DNA from: a virus
Direction: 5' to 3' (one strand)
Length of the DNA: 46,906 bases
Virus record (IMG/VR): IMGVR_UViG_3300020193_001983
Span: 1 to 46,906 of that record
Every line of letters begins with the position of its first letter. The first letter of the stretch is position 1. The translations under genes were made by a program, and so were the position numbers. Below are positions 1 through 7,821 of this stretch, piece by piece. The notes under the pieces are model-generated. The model searched no databases. It was not told the origin of the DNA and worked only from the letters and a program-made list of their open reading frames with translations.

Positions 1-97
1 TGTTGTGCTGTTAATGGAAGGGCCGCAACTATTAATGTTGATATAATTAAAAGTGTTTTTTTCATTATAGATTCTCTGATTACATTAATTATATCAA

Positions 98-146
98 ATA
101 AAAAAACCATATCAATAGGAATTTTTAATTTTCCTATTAATATGGT
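98..146 (-). terminator. Intrinsic terminator
   Basis: On the minus strand a near-perfect hairpin (arms ACCATAT/ATATGGT and AATAGGAA/TTCCTATT, about 106-146) is followed by a run of seven or more U. It lies about 30 bases after the stop codon of the 134-aa gene and would end the leftward transcript that includes the peptidase genes. Confidence 0.75.
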
Positions 147-177
147 CAGCTAAATGGATATTAGCCTAAGGTTGAGT

Positions 178-582
178 TTACTTTTTAATCATATTCATAA
201 TCCATTGAGAAATAAGAGCAACCAATTGTGGCCCAAATTTCTCAACAAGAATTGGCAGATATTTCTCAAGAATAAGTGGCAGGTAATTATTGATTAAAGC
301 GTCAATAAATGAAGAGTCCATACCACGGAAGGTTTGTTCTGGTACGCCAGCTACTGCCATCATCTTCTTCTGGTTAAGCCAATCGACCAAAAGCTGAAGC
401 AAGAATGGACCAAACTTATCTACCATTTCAGTAATAAATTGTATTGTAATTCCATGACGTGCAGCTTCAATTAAAAGGGCAAGCACATCAGACCCCCATT
501 TTTCTAATACGTCTGCAATCCAATTGGTGTCAAAGCCGAATTCAGCAGCCGAAGCTTTCATTGTTTCAATATCGTTAGCCAT
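178..582 (-). CDS. Hypothetical protein with amphipathic helix repeats
   Basis: A 134-residue protein of no family I recognise. It is rich in hydrophobic residues but has no signal peptide and no clear long transmembrane span. Three segments look like degenerate copies of one amphipathic unit: VLEKWGSDVLALLIEA (near residue 25), MVDKFGPFLLQLLVDWL (near 53) and ILVEKFGPQLVALISQWI (near 110), all with K-(W/F)-G in the same place. Such repeats suit helix bundling or membrane-surface binding; this is inference. The start is supported by a GGGGGA Shine-Dalgarno stretch just upstream. It is the last gene before a strong leftward terminator. Confidence 0.75.
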   Translation of the reverse strand: MANDIETMKASAAEFGFDTNWIADVLEKWGSDVLALLIEAARHGITIQFITEMVDKFGPFLLQLLVDWLNQKKMMAVAGVPEQTFRGMDSSFIDALINNYLPLILEKYLPILVEKFGPQLVALISQWIMNMIKK

Positions 583-611
583 AAATCCCCCTTTGTTTTT
601 ATTTAAACTTA

Positions 612-1442
612 TTAAGCCACTTTTGCTACAGGAACATCATCTTCAGATGTTTTATCTAATGGATCGTCAATTAATGTTTGAATAGCAAAAGCATCAGGAC
701 GCATAAATTGAAAATGCCCTTTATGAATATAACAATACCCCTTCATGCCAAAGCGAATTGACCAACTATTCAAAATCTTAATTAACCACCCATATTTTTG
801 TGATTTCTTAAGCCCCACGCCTAAAATGGCATGACCACCCCCTCCTCTGTTTGGCAATGGGGCTACACCATCACTGTCAAGTTGTGGGAAATTAGACCCT
901 ACTAAAATTCCCAATGGACAAACAAAACCTAACGAGATGGCGGAACAAATTTCCTCAAAAGTAGCACAACGAAATGCCTTTTCTAATCTAAATCTCTTGG
1001 CATTTTCGAAAGCTTGTGGAGGAAATTGATTTTGATACATTAAACCAGCAGGTAAGAATTCTTTGGGGCAAGCGCCAGAAGCCATTAATTCGCTTAATGT
1101 TTGTGAAATCATAGCCCCAGCATCTTTTCCACCATTAATTAATCCATATGTAAAAAATGGATTAAATTCAGTAAGTGGTTTGCCTGTTTTAAGAGTACAA
1201 ACATGCATTCCGCCATTTGAAGCAAAAGCAGTACAAGCGCTGGTAGCTTTTTGATCTAATACAGGCGGATTTAACCAACTCATATCTATTTCTTGCCATT
1301 CTGCTGCTGCTAATCCCATTTGATCCCCGAACATAGGGAAACCAAATAGAGATTCATCACTAGATGGAATACAACCTAATACTCTGTATTCGCCGTCAAA
1401 TTTTATAGCTGGCAGATTACTTATAGATAATTTTCCTATCAT
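612..1442 (-). CDS. Papain-like (C1) cysteine peptidase
   Basis: A 276-residue protein with the papain-family catalytic set in the right order and spacing: Q64 and C70 in LDQKATSACTAFAS, H204 in GGGGHAILGVG and N225 in ILNSWS. This predicts a cysteine endopeptidase. There is no signal peptide and no obvious long inhibitory propeptide; the about 55 residues before the catalytic Gln are short for a classical proregion. Its start codon overlaps the stop codon of the upstream secreted-protein gene (ATGA), so the two are translationally coupled. In a phage a C1 peptidase could process virion proteins or attack host surface proteins; the target is not shown by the sequence. Assignment to the family is secure, role is not. 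Confidence 0.85.
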   Translation of the reverse strand: MIGKLSISNLPAIKFDGEYRVLGCIPSSDESLFGFPMFGDQMGLAAAEWQEIDMSWLNPPVLDQKATSACTAFASNGGMHVCTLKTGKPLTEFNPFFTYGLINGGKDAGAMISQTLSELMASGACPKEFLPAGLMYQNQFPPQAFENAKRFRLEKAFRCATFEEICSAISLGFVCPLGILVGSNFPQLDSDGVAPLPNRGGGGHAILGVGLKKSQKYGWLIKILNSWSIRFGMKGYCYIHKGHFQFMRPDAFAIQTLIDDPLDKTSEDDVPVAKVA

Positions 1443-2194
1443 TTCTTAGCTCCTCCGGTTGCTGCATTTATAATAGCAATAGCTTCTGTATCAGTTCTTG
1501 GTGCAGTTTGAGCAGCTACTATGGTTCCGTCATTTCTTTGGATAACCATAATTGCGTTTCCACCAATGCGTTGCACTACACCTTGTAAATTCTTTTGTTG
1601 GACAATTGGAGATTTCATATCATATAATCTAAAAAAGTTGCCTTTAGATGTAATAGCTTTCCTTAAGTTCTCTGAATTAAGTAAAGTTGCAAGTTCTGGA
1701 GTTGTATTATTCATATCTACTAAAAAAGTAATATGATAGGTGCCAGTTGGTTGAGGATTTGGTGTAGGAGTTGGTGTAGGAGTTGGGGTTGGGTTGGGTG
1801 TTGGATTATTGCCTTGGCTAATGTTTATATTAGTCATGGCAAAATCTGTTAATTTTCCATCAACAACACCAACTGCAAATACTGTAACTAAGTCTGTGTT
1901 ATTAGGTATTGAAACAATTAAAGAGTTGCTTTGTGGGACTACGAAATATTTAACTTTTGCATTTGAAATTACAAGCCATTTGACTTCGCCTTTGCATTTA
2001 GCTTGAATATTTACAAATCCTTCATCGCTGTTAACGGTTTGATCATCTGGAAGTTCTAATCCAGCAACTTTATTTCCTTTAGCTTTAACTACTTCTGCTT
2101 CTTTGGTTTCTTGTTTCTCGACAGTTGGTTGCTGTGAAATAGCCAAACCTGCTAATGCGAATACCATTAAAAGGGAAAATATTACTTTTTTCAT
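1439..2194 (-). CDS. Secreted protein with Pro-Thr linker
   Basis: A 251-residue protein with a classical signal peptide: MKK, a hydrophobic core VIFSLLMVFALAGLA and a small-residue region before SQQ (cleavage near residue 20). A first domain of about 105 residues is followed by a (PT)n linker near residues 130-150 and a C-terminal domain of about 100 residues. The linker indicates two independently folded extracytoplasmic domains. No enzymatic motif was recognised. It is coupled to the papain-like peptidase by a start-stop overlap, so it may be that enzyme's partner, anchor or substrate (inference). An exported two-domain protein is unusual among phage genes and may act at the host envelope. 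Confidence 0.75.
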   Translation of the reverse strand: MKKVIFSLLMVFALAGLAISQQPTVEKQETKEAEVVKAKGNKVAGLELPDDQTVNSDEGFVNIQAKCKGEVKWLVISNAKVKYFVVPQSNSLIVSIPNNTDLVTVFAVGVVDGKLTDFAMTNINISQGNNPTPNPTPTPTPTPTPNPQPTGTYHITFLVDMNNTTPELATLLNSENLRKAITSKGNFFRLYDMKSPIVQQKNLQGVVQRIGGNAIMVIQRNDGTIVAAQTAPRTDTEAIAIINAATGGAKK

Positions 2195-2266
2195 GTTAAA
2201 CTCCTAAATTTGCAAATTAAATAAGTATGCATTTTTATTTTTTAAAAAAATTTCTAAATAAATATA

Positions 2267-2428
2267 ATGGAATTTTTACTTGGCTTGCTTATAGGATTTA
2301 TTTTAGGGGTATTTTTCATTCTTTGCTTTACTGATATATTAGCTAACAAAGTGGCCAGAAAAATAGTTCGTGTCGATGATGAAGATGAAGGCGATTGGCT
2401 TACTGATCCCGATTTCTGGAAAAAATGA
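2267..2428 (+). CDS. Small membrane protein (53 aa)
   Basis: Starts MEFLLGLLIGFILGVFF. A single N-terminal transmembrane helix (about residues 3-24) with GxxxG-type spacing is followed by a charged tail with an acidic patch (VDDEDEGDW) and the end DPDFWKK. No family recognised. A CTAAATA box lies directly upstream of the ATG, and the gene is followed at once by a sigma70-type promoter for the next gene. Likely an inner-membrane protein with its tail in the cytoplasm, judging from the basic residues after the helix. Confidence 0.6.
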   Translation: MEFLLGLLIGFILGVFFILCFTDILANKVARKIVRVDDEDEGDWLTDPDFWKK

Positions 2429-2429
2429 A

Positions 2430-2458
2430 TTGACAAGTTAATTTGGTTTCAGTAAAGT
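2430..2458 (+). promoter_or_regulatory. Sigma70-type promoter, apparently leaderless
   Basis: TTGACA (2430-2435), a 17-base spacer and TAAAGT (2453-2458). The ATG of the next gene is at 2466, seven bases after the -10 box, so the transcript would begin at or next to the start codon. No Shine-Dalgarno sequence is present, which agrees with a leaderless mRNA. Confidence 0.6.
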
Positions 2459-2465
2459 GCTTTTT

Positions 2466-2726
2466 ATGAACAATTTATATATAAGGGCAAAACTTGCTGA
2501 GTTGGGAGTGGAAAAGACACCTGATGAAGCTCAAGAAATAACAAATCTATTTGAAAAAATAATTGATGATTTAACATTCAAGAAATTCAATTTGTATAGA
2601 AATATTACGCCGGAAAGATTGATTTCTTTGGCAAAAAGAAATAAAATGAGTGTGACTGAAACCAGAGATGCGATTGAAATATTGGTGACTTTAGGAAATA
2701 AAAAATTTAGCAATGGGGACATTTAA
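2466..2726 (+). CDS. Hypothetical protein (86 aa)
   Basis: A small, charged, probably all-helical protein beginning MNNLYIRAKLAELG; no family recognised. A GTG nine bases upstream (2457) is also in frame, but it lies inside the -10 box of the promoter, so the ATG at 2466 is preferred. The stop codon overlaps the ATG of the next tiny gene (TAATG), suggesting translational coupling. The segment ITPERLISLAKRNKMSVTE looks like a helix-turn-helix-like pair of helices, but this is weak. Confidence 0.65.
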   Translation: MNNLYIRAKLAELGVEKTPDEAQEITNLFEKIIDDLTFKKFNLYRNITPERLISLAKRNKMSVTETRDAIEILVTLGNKKFSNGDI

Positions 2727-2812
2727 TGGACCCAGAAGCTGTGGTTATTGCCATTTATTCATTTTTTAGCGGAATTATTGTTGGTGCTTTCCTGATGTGG
2801 ATTTCGAGATAA
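2726..2812 (+). CDS. Very small membrane peptide (28 aa)
   Basis: Begins MDPEAVVIAIYSFFSG and consists almost entirely of one hydrophobic helix ending in SR. The ATG overlaps the stop of the upstream gene (TAATG). The topology (acidic N-terminus, basic C-terminus) suggests N-out/C-in. It resembles the tiny single-span proteins of phage early regions; function unknown. Being so short, it could be a chance reading frame, but the coupling and amino-acid pattern favour a real gene. Confidence 0.45.
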   Translation: MDPEAVVIAIYSFFSGIIVGAFLMWISR

Positions 2813-3279
2813 TTTCGGACGAATCTAATTTTGTTACGTTACAAGAAGTTATGAACAAATTACATCAAATGGTTGTGAGCATCTTAGGGCAAAGAGCAAT
2901 AGATCATGCCCAAAAACGAGAGGCAATTGTAAATTCGGAAAAGAATTCAGCCCCTAGACCTGGCTTTATGTATTTTTCGTCTTCTTTTAAATATGTTGGC
3001 AAGTTAATTCTCAAAAAAGAAAAAAGTAATTTTTTTGTAGTGCCTGTTTGGGATCGACCCGCCATTGAATATCAGTACCCAAAAATCTACAAAAGAGATT
3101 TCGCACTTTTGTTTCCTTTTAAATTAATAGGGTGGGGAGAGCCAATTATAAATTTAAATCAAGGAAAATGGTTGGACGAAGAGAAGGTAAAAGCATGGAA
3201 GTTAGTAGAGATATTAGATAATTGGAAACTTAAAGCAATTCTTAAAAAAATTGATTTAGTTTGCGGAGTTTACAATTAA
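2797..3279 (+). CDS. Hypothetical protein (about 142-160 aa)
   Basis: No family recognised. The longest frame starts with GTG at 2797, overlapping the preceding tiny gene by 16 bases; an ATG at 2851 (MNKLHQMVVSILGQ) is an alternative that removes the overlap with a loss of 18 residues. The protein has a beta-rich middle (GKLILKKEKSNFFVVPVW) and is basic and aromatic. It follows two small genes in the same direction and probably belongs to the same early transcript. Confidence 0.6.
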   Translation: MDFEIISDESNFVTLQEVMNKLHQMVVSILGQRAIDHAQKREAIVNSEKNSAPRPGFMYFSSSFKYVGKLILKKEKSNFFVVPVWDRPAIEYQYPKIYKRDFALLFPFKLIGWGEPIINLNQGKWLDEEKVKAWKLVEILDNWKLKAILKKIDLVCGVYN

Positions 3280-3290
3280 CAAGATAGAAA

Positions 3291-3318
3291 TTGATTTTTA
3301 TAAATTTTAGGGTAAAAT
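3291..3318 (+). promoter_or_regulatory. Possible sigma70-type promoter
   Basis: TTGATT (3291-3296), a 16-base spacer and TAAAAT (3313-3318). Transcription would begin near 3325, leaving a leader of about 38 bases that contains an AAAGGAG ribosome binding site before the ATG at 3363. Confidence 0.4.
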
Positions 3319-3362
3319 GAATTTATCATAAAGTGCCGTTTTATTCTTAAAGGAGTAGAAGG

Positions 3363-3581
3363 ATGCACATTAAACAAGCTAAAATAGCCAAAGATAAACT
3401 AATTAAATCAATGAATAATGATGAATTTAAAGATTGCCATCCTTTCAGCGCCTCAATAGTATTTCATGAAAAAAAATTAGCATTACAACTTATTTTGGGC
3501 AAACCTGGCAAAAATAGAATTTGGCTAAATGAATATGAAGGTTTTCCTTTATTGGTCAAAGTAAAGGAATGCTCATATTAG
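3363..3581 (+). CDS. Hypothetical protein (72 aa)
   Basis: A small protein starting MHIKQAKIAKDK, with a strong Shine-Dalgarno (AAAGGAG) upstream. No family recognised. It has a helical basic N-terminus and a beta-rich C-terminal half with GKPGKNRIWL; the GKPGKN string also occurs in the 153-aa protein at 40437, but the surrounding sequence differs. Its last 26 bases overlap the end of the convergent glycosyltransferase gene. Confidence 0.65.
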   Translation: MHIKQAKIAKDKLIKSMNNDEFKDCHPFSASIVFHEKKLALQLILGKPGKNRIWLNEYEGFPLLVKVKECSY

Positions 3582-4239
3582 CTGCCATTCTTATTTTTTG
3601 AGCATCAGCATTAGAACAAACGCTAGGTTCAGATGGACCATTTAAATGTTGCATATGATGTCTAGAATCATCCATTATTCTTAAATGCCTTAACTCTATA
3701 GGTATTTTTTTTATTCTTCCAGCTTTTTCGTACACTTCGCAAATATATCTGTCTGCGCCCCAAGCTGGAAAATAAGGGGGCATTGTCCAACCTAATTTTC
3801 TAGCTCCTTTTTTACCTATAATTGGAAATTCGCAATAGCTCTTTTGCCTGCATCTGTCCCTCGGCGAATGCGGCATTGTTCTCATATTGTCGATAGTAAA
3901 TCCCAATCCTATTCCGTGAAATGATTTTAGTTCTTCGCTTGCTATTGTATCCCAATTGTGCGTTAATATGTGGCTGTCATCGTTACAAATAAACAACCAT
4001 TCTCCTTTTGCTTGTTGTGTAGCAAAATTATAATATTCAGACATTTTATTAAATCTTTTACTAATTAAAAGACGATGCCAAGAATAAGAAGGAATTTCTG
4101 AATAAATTGCATCTTCATCCATAATAGATAGAACTTCAATTGAATCAAGGTCATAGGTGCGTGTAGCAAAATGTTGGATAAAAGTCTGGAAAATAGCAGG
4201 ACGAAAACGGGTAGGACAGATTATACTAAATTTAATCAT
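3556..4239 (-). CDS. GT-A-type glycosyltransferase
   Basis: A 227-residue protein with a GT2-like start (MIKFSIICPTRFRP, a nucleotide-binding beta strand and loop) and an acidic metal-binding motif CNDDSH (D87, D88) in the place of the DxD motif. It is clearly related to the protein encoded at 10972-11697: both have CNDD, a K/RKGA segment and (I/M)PPxF(A/P)AW(G/S)AD. It probably transfers a sugar made by the neighbouring nucleotide-sugar genes. It lies eight bases after the stop of the epimerase gene, in the same operon. Acceptor and donor cannot be read from the sequence. Confidence 0.75.
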   Translation of the reverse strand: MIKFSIICPTRFRPAIFQTFIQHFATRTYDLDSIEVLSIMDEDAIYSEIPSYSWHRLLISKRFNKMSEYYNFATQQAKGEWLFICNDDSHILTHNWDTIASEELKSFHGIGLGFTIDNMRTMPHSPRDRCRQKSYCEFPIIGKKGARKLGWTMPPYFPAWGADRYICEVYEKAGRIKKIPIELRHLRIMDDSRHHMQHLNGPSEPSVCSNADAQKIRMAANMSIPLL

Positions 4240-4247
4240 AATAATTA

Positions 4248-5173
4248 CTAATAGTTTGCATACTTCGGTTCATCAATCATATCAACTAATTTTTTGAGTT
4301 CATTGATTCCATATTCAATATCATATAAACATATAAATCCTGTTTTGTAAAATTTTTCACTGCTTATACGATAATCTCTTTTGTCCTCATCTTTAGTATA
4401 TTCTGCTTTAATTATTTCTAAAGGTATAATTGATTTAATTTTTTCTACTAAATCCAGCTTTGAACAATTAAGAAAATCATTTCCAACATTGAATACTTCA
4501 TCGATTGTTTTATTTGAATCTATCACATGAACAAATGCTCTACAAATATCTTGTATGTGTATATAATTTCTAATAGCATGACTTTCATACAATACAATTA
4601 CTTTTTCTTTTATTGCCTTTAAAACAAGATTATTAATTAGCAAATCAAACCGTGGCCTTTTTGAAATACCAAAAACAGTTGCAAGTCTCAGAATAGTGTA
4701 ATTTTCAGATTGTTTAATTTCTTCTTCTGCTTCACACTTTGTTTTACCGTATATGGAGATAGGCAACAAAACAGATTCTTCTGTTATAATTTCTTTATTG
4801 TCTGTAATGCCATATCCACTATTCGTATTTGGATATAATATTCTTTGATGTTTTGATCTTATATCGTTTATAAATTTTACGTGTCTATAATTTATAAGAT
4901 AGCTATCTGTTGGATTACATTTACATAGATTAGCCCCAACTAATGCTGCAAGTGGTATTATAATATCATATTTTGGAACTAATTGTTTTAATAGCTCATC
5001 ATCTCTAACATCTCCCTTAATAAATGTGAATTTTGAATTTGATATATAAGAAACAAGACTGATTCTTTCATACAATAAATTATCAATAACCGTAACTTCA
5101 TGATCTTGCAATAAATGTGCAATTAATTCTGAACCGATATATCCAGCTTTCCTCCAGTCACTAAAATATTCAT
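4248..5173 (-). CDS. NAD-dependent sugar epimerase/dehydratase, frame broken
   Basis: An extended short-chain dehydrogenase/reductase. The open frame alone (from a TTG at 5111) lacks its first strand, but upstream DNA encodes the missing Rossmann start: ATG at 5173 gives MNILVTGG, then AGYIGSELIAHLL continues in another frame. The break is at about 5146-5152, where one base is missing (or two extra) in a GGAGGAAAG run. A good Shine-Dalgarno (AAAGGAG) precedes the 5173 ATG, which supports it as the true start. The catalytic Y-x3-K is present (SIYGKTKCEAEE), with a preceding NTNSGYG. It likely remodels a nucleotide-sugar for the cassette. Either a mutation, a sequencing error or, less likely, a programmed shift explains the break. 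Confidence 0.75.
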
Positions 5174-5195
5174 ATAAACCTTACTCCTTTACATA

Positions 5196-6329
5196 ATGAA
5201 AAAAGCGTGGGGGTATTGGAACTCCGAAAATAATATAGTATCAGAACTTAAAAAAATAACAAAAAATTTAGGGCATTTCCCTACCTGCACTGAATTACCA
5301 GGAGGATTATGGGGTGCGATAAAAAAAACCAAAAAATCAATTTTTTATTATGGAAAGTTATTGGGATGGGAAAATAAGACTAAACCAAAAAAATATTGGC
5401 AGTTCTGGGAAAATATAAGCTATGAAATTAAAAAATTAATAGTATTAAATAATGGAGTTTTCCCAAAACTAACACAAATAGAAGAACATCTAGGTTCAGG
5501 TGGAAAATTAGCTGTTCGTAGAAATGGGGGCATTCGTAATGTAGCAGAAAAAATGGGATATAATTATATACCAACAGGAAACTGTATAAAGGTATCAGAC
5601 GGCCATGTAGTTTTAAGTTATAATGAATTGATCGTGGATGAATTTTTATATTCTAGGGATATATCGCATGAAGTAAATGGGTACATACACAAAGGATTAC
5701 CATATCGTTTTGATTTTAAAATAAATGATTTTTACATTGAATTGTGGGGGTACGAAAAAAACAGAAAAACCCCTCGATGTGATAAGTATAACAAACGTCG
5801 CCAAAAAAAAGAAAAACTATATAAAGAATTAGATTTAAAATTAATTAACATAGAAAGTGGCGTTTTTAAAAAGCCAATTAATTCAATCATAGCTTGTCTC
5901 ACCAAGATGTGCGAAACTATGAATTTAAATACCAAAGAAATAAGACCAATTAATTTAACTAATTATATAGCCAATTCTAAATATTGGACATACGATAAAA
6001 TTTTATATAATCTAAGAAATTTTATCACAAGTTTAGGAAGATTCCCAAAACAAAAAGATTTTATAGAAAATAAACTAGGTGGTTTAATAGATGCGATAAG
6101 TCGAAATGGCGGATTAATATATTTTGCCAATATTTTAGGATATAATTTCAGATATAAAATAAAATGGGACATTAATAAAATAACAACTAAATTAAAAGAT
6201 ATTATAAATAAATTAGGGTATTTTCCTAAATTCAAAGAATTAGCAAATATGGGAGAAAGCAGATTATATCAAGCAATGAATAAATACGGAACAAAAGAAT
6301 ATTTTAAGCAAGTTGCAATGTCTAATTAA
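5196..6329 (+). CDS. Homing endonuclease, PD-(D/E)XK with LGxFP repeats
   Basis: A 377-residue protein with a nuclease core between DNA-binding repeats. Four repeats of about 45 residues share the core LGxFPx...L...GG-LxxAIxxxGGxxxxAxxLGY: residues about 16-58, 76-124, 268-318 and 328-375. Between them, residues 140-225 form a PD-(D/E)XK-like centre with E144, D173 (YRFDF), E182 in IELWG and downstream lysines in a helix (KYNKRRQKKEKLYKEL). This layout fits a site-specific mobile endonuclease. It sits between the divergent epimerase gene and the sugar reductase gene and has no role in sugar synthesis. It begins 22 bases from the epimerase start. Family assignment is by motif reading only. Confidence 0.65.
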   Translation: MKKAWGYWNSENNIVSELKKITKNLGHFPTCTELPGGLWGAIKKTKKSIFYYGKLLGWENKTKPKKYWQFWENISYEIKKLIVLNNGVFPKLTQIEEHLGSGGKLAVRRNGGIRNVAEKMGYNYIPTGNCIKVSDGHVVLSYNELIVDEFLYSRDISHEVNGYIHKGLPYRFDFKINDFYIELWGYEKNRKTPRCDKYNKRRQKKEKLYKELDLKLINIESGVFKKPINSIIACLTKMCETMNLNTKEIRPINLTNYIANSKYWTYDKILYNLRNFITSLGRFPKQKDFIENKLGGLIDAISRNGGLIYFANILGYNFRYKIKWDINKITTKLKDIINKLGYFPKFKELANMGESRLYQAMNKYGTKEYFKQVAMSN

Positions 6330-6358
6330 AACCTACAAAATGATAAATACACCTGTAT

Positions 6359-7258
6359 ATGCAAACTACTAAAGTCTTAATTTTTGGCAAAGGATTATTA
6401 GCTACTGCGATTCTTAAACTAAATGATTATTTTTTTGCTGATCTAGACCTCACGTATGCCAGTAATACAAATGATTTCATAAAAAAACTTTCTCCAGACA
6501 TAATTATAAATTGTGCGGCTTTAGTAGGTGGCGTTAAGTTAAACTCAGAAAATCAAGAAGAAATGTTTTATGTTAACAATGTCATTAGTTCAAATGTCAT
6601 TCACGCTGCTGTAAAAAATAACATTAAAAAAATAATTGCTTTTGGGTCCACTTGTTCTTTCGATGAATCTTTGGAAGAATTAAATGAAAACAATATTCAA
6701 TTTGGATTACCTTATTTTAAAAACTATGGCTATGGTTATGCCAAAAGAATGACAGAAATTCATTTAAAGACAGCTAAAGAACAATATGGGCTAAAATACA
6801 ATTACTACATTCCCTGCACTCTTTACGGCCCTAATGATAACTTCAACTTGGATAGATGTCATGTAATTCCAGCATTAATTCATAAGTGCTTTTTAGCCAA
6901 AAAAGAAGATAAACCGTTAATAGTTTTTGGAGATAAAAATGTAAAAAGAGAAGTTATGTTCTCTGAGGATTTCGCTCAAATTATAACAAATACTATAAAT
7001 GAAGATTTAGAAGCTGTAATGGTTTCTGTAGGTCAAGAAGTTTCTGTAGAAGAATTAGTTTTTTTAATAACTGATAATTTTAAGTTTACAGGGAAAATTA
7101 TTTGGGAATCCAGTATCCTGCCAGGTCAATTAAAAAGACCTGTTGCAAATGTAAATAAAATAAAACCTTATATTAATTTTAAAATAACTAAATTAGAAGA
7201 AGGAATTAAAAAAACAATTAATTGGTTCGAAAATAACTACCCTGGTATAAGAAAATGA
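6359..7258 (+). CDS. GDP-fucose synthase-like NAD(P)-dependent epimerase/reductase
   Basis: A 299-residue extended SDR protein. The N-terminal Rossmann motif is GKGLLATAIL (residues 10-19); S97-T98 and Y125-x3-K129 (YGYAKR) form the catalytic set. The stretch YYIPCTLYGPNDNF followed by HVIPALIHK is typical of the GDP-4-keto-6-deoxymannose epimerase-reductases (fcl/WcaG). It should reduce, with or without epimerising, a 4-keto-6-deoxy nucleotide sugar. The exact substrate may differ because the neighbouring enzymes point to an unusual sugar. A GATAAATA box lies 10 bases before the start. The stop overlaps the ATG of the E1 alpha gene, so the products are made together. Confidence 0.8.
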   Translation: MQTTKVLIFGKGLLATAILKLNDYFFADLDLTYASNTNDFIKKLSPDIIINCAALVGGVKLNSENQEEMFYVNNVISSNVIHAAVKNNIKKIIAFGSTCSFDESLEELNENNIQFGLPYFKNYGYGYAKRMTEIHLKTAKEQYGLKYNYYIPCTLYGPNDNFNLDRCHVIPALIHKCFLAKKEDKPLIVFGDKNVKREVMFSEDFAQIITNTINEDLEAVMVSVGQEVSVEELVFLITDNFKFTGKIIWESSILPGQLKRPVANVNKIKPYINFKITKLEEGIKKTINWFENNYPGIRK

Positions 7259-7821
7259 TAAAAGAAGACCTTGTAGCTTTTGAAGAAGATATAAAAGGAT
7301 TAATAAAATATCCAATTCATTTAAGAGGAGGATGTGAGGATCATTTAATAGAAATATTTAAGAACATTAAAGAAGAAGATTATGTTTTAAGTACATGGGC
7401 ATCTCATTTACACGCTCTTTTAAAAGGAATTCCTGCCGACAAAGTAAAACAAAGAATATTAGATGGTTTAAGTATATCATTATGTTTTCCTGAACACAGA
7501 TTTTTTGCTAGTGGTATAGTTGGCAATTTAATAGGAGTTGCTGTAGGGATTGCTCAGTCCAGTAAACAACGTGTTTTTGTGTTTTTAGGTGATATGGCAA
7601 TTATGTCTGGAATAGCACACGAAGCTATGAAATACAGTAAAAATTTTGATTTGCCTATTTATTGGATTTGTGAGGATAATGGGGTTAGTGTTTTAACTGA
7701 TACTAAAAAAACTTGGGGGTGTGAAAAACTTCAGTTAGATTGGGATCATCCTAAGTTAATTTATTATAATTACATCAATAAATATCCTCACAGTGGAACA
7801 GGAGCTAAAGTTGCTTTCTAA
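7255..7821 (+). CDS. ThDP-dependent E1 alpha-type subunit, short form
   Basis: A 188-residue version of the alpha subunit of 2-oxoacid dehydrogenase/acetoin dehydrogenase E1 (usual length 320-360). It keeps the thiamine diphosphate motif G112-D113 ... D141-N142 (GDMA to EDNG) and the preceding SGIVGNLIGVAVGIA strand. The C-terminal part is missing. No E2 or E3 gene lies nearby, so the pair with the next gene probably does not feed a lipoyl arm; in sugar clusters such ThDP enzymes can transfer a two-carbon unit to a keto sugar. It overlaps both neighbours (ATGA with the reductase; 29 bases with the beta subunit). Confidence 0.75.
   Translation: MIKEDLVAFEEDIKGLIKYPIHLRGGCEDHLIEIFKNIKEEDYVLSTWASHLHALLKGIPADKVKQRILDGLSISLCFPEHRFFASGIVGNLIGVAVGIAQSSKQRVFVFLGDMAIMSGIAHEAMKYSKNFDLPIYWICEDNGVSVLTDTKKTWGCEKLQLDWDHPKLIYYNYINKYPHSGTGAKVAF

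Noticed and set aside
1-153. Open frame at the left edge on the + strand (50 codons, hydrophobic)
   Set aside because: It has no start in the window, runs through a strong leftward terminator hairpin and shows no family pattern; it may be chance.
1063-1254. Plus-strand frame inside the papain-like gene
   Set aside because: Antisense shadow of a well-supported gene with catalytic motifs on the other strand.
5146-5173. Programmed -1 frameshift in the epimerase gene
   Set aside because: The site lacks a canonical X-XXY-YYZ slippery heptamer and no downstream pseudoknot was seen; an indel is simpler.
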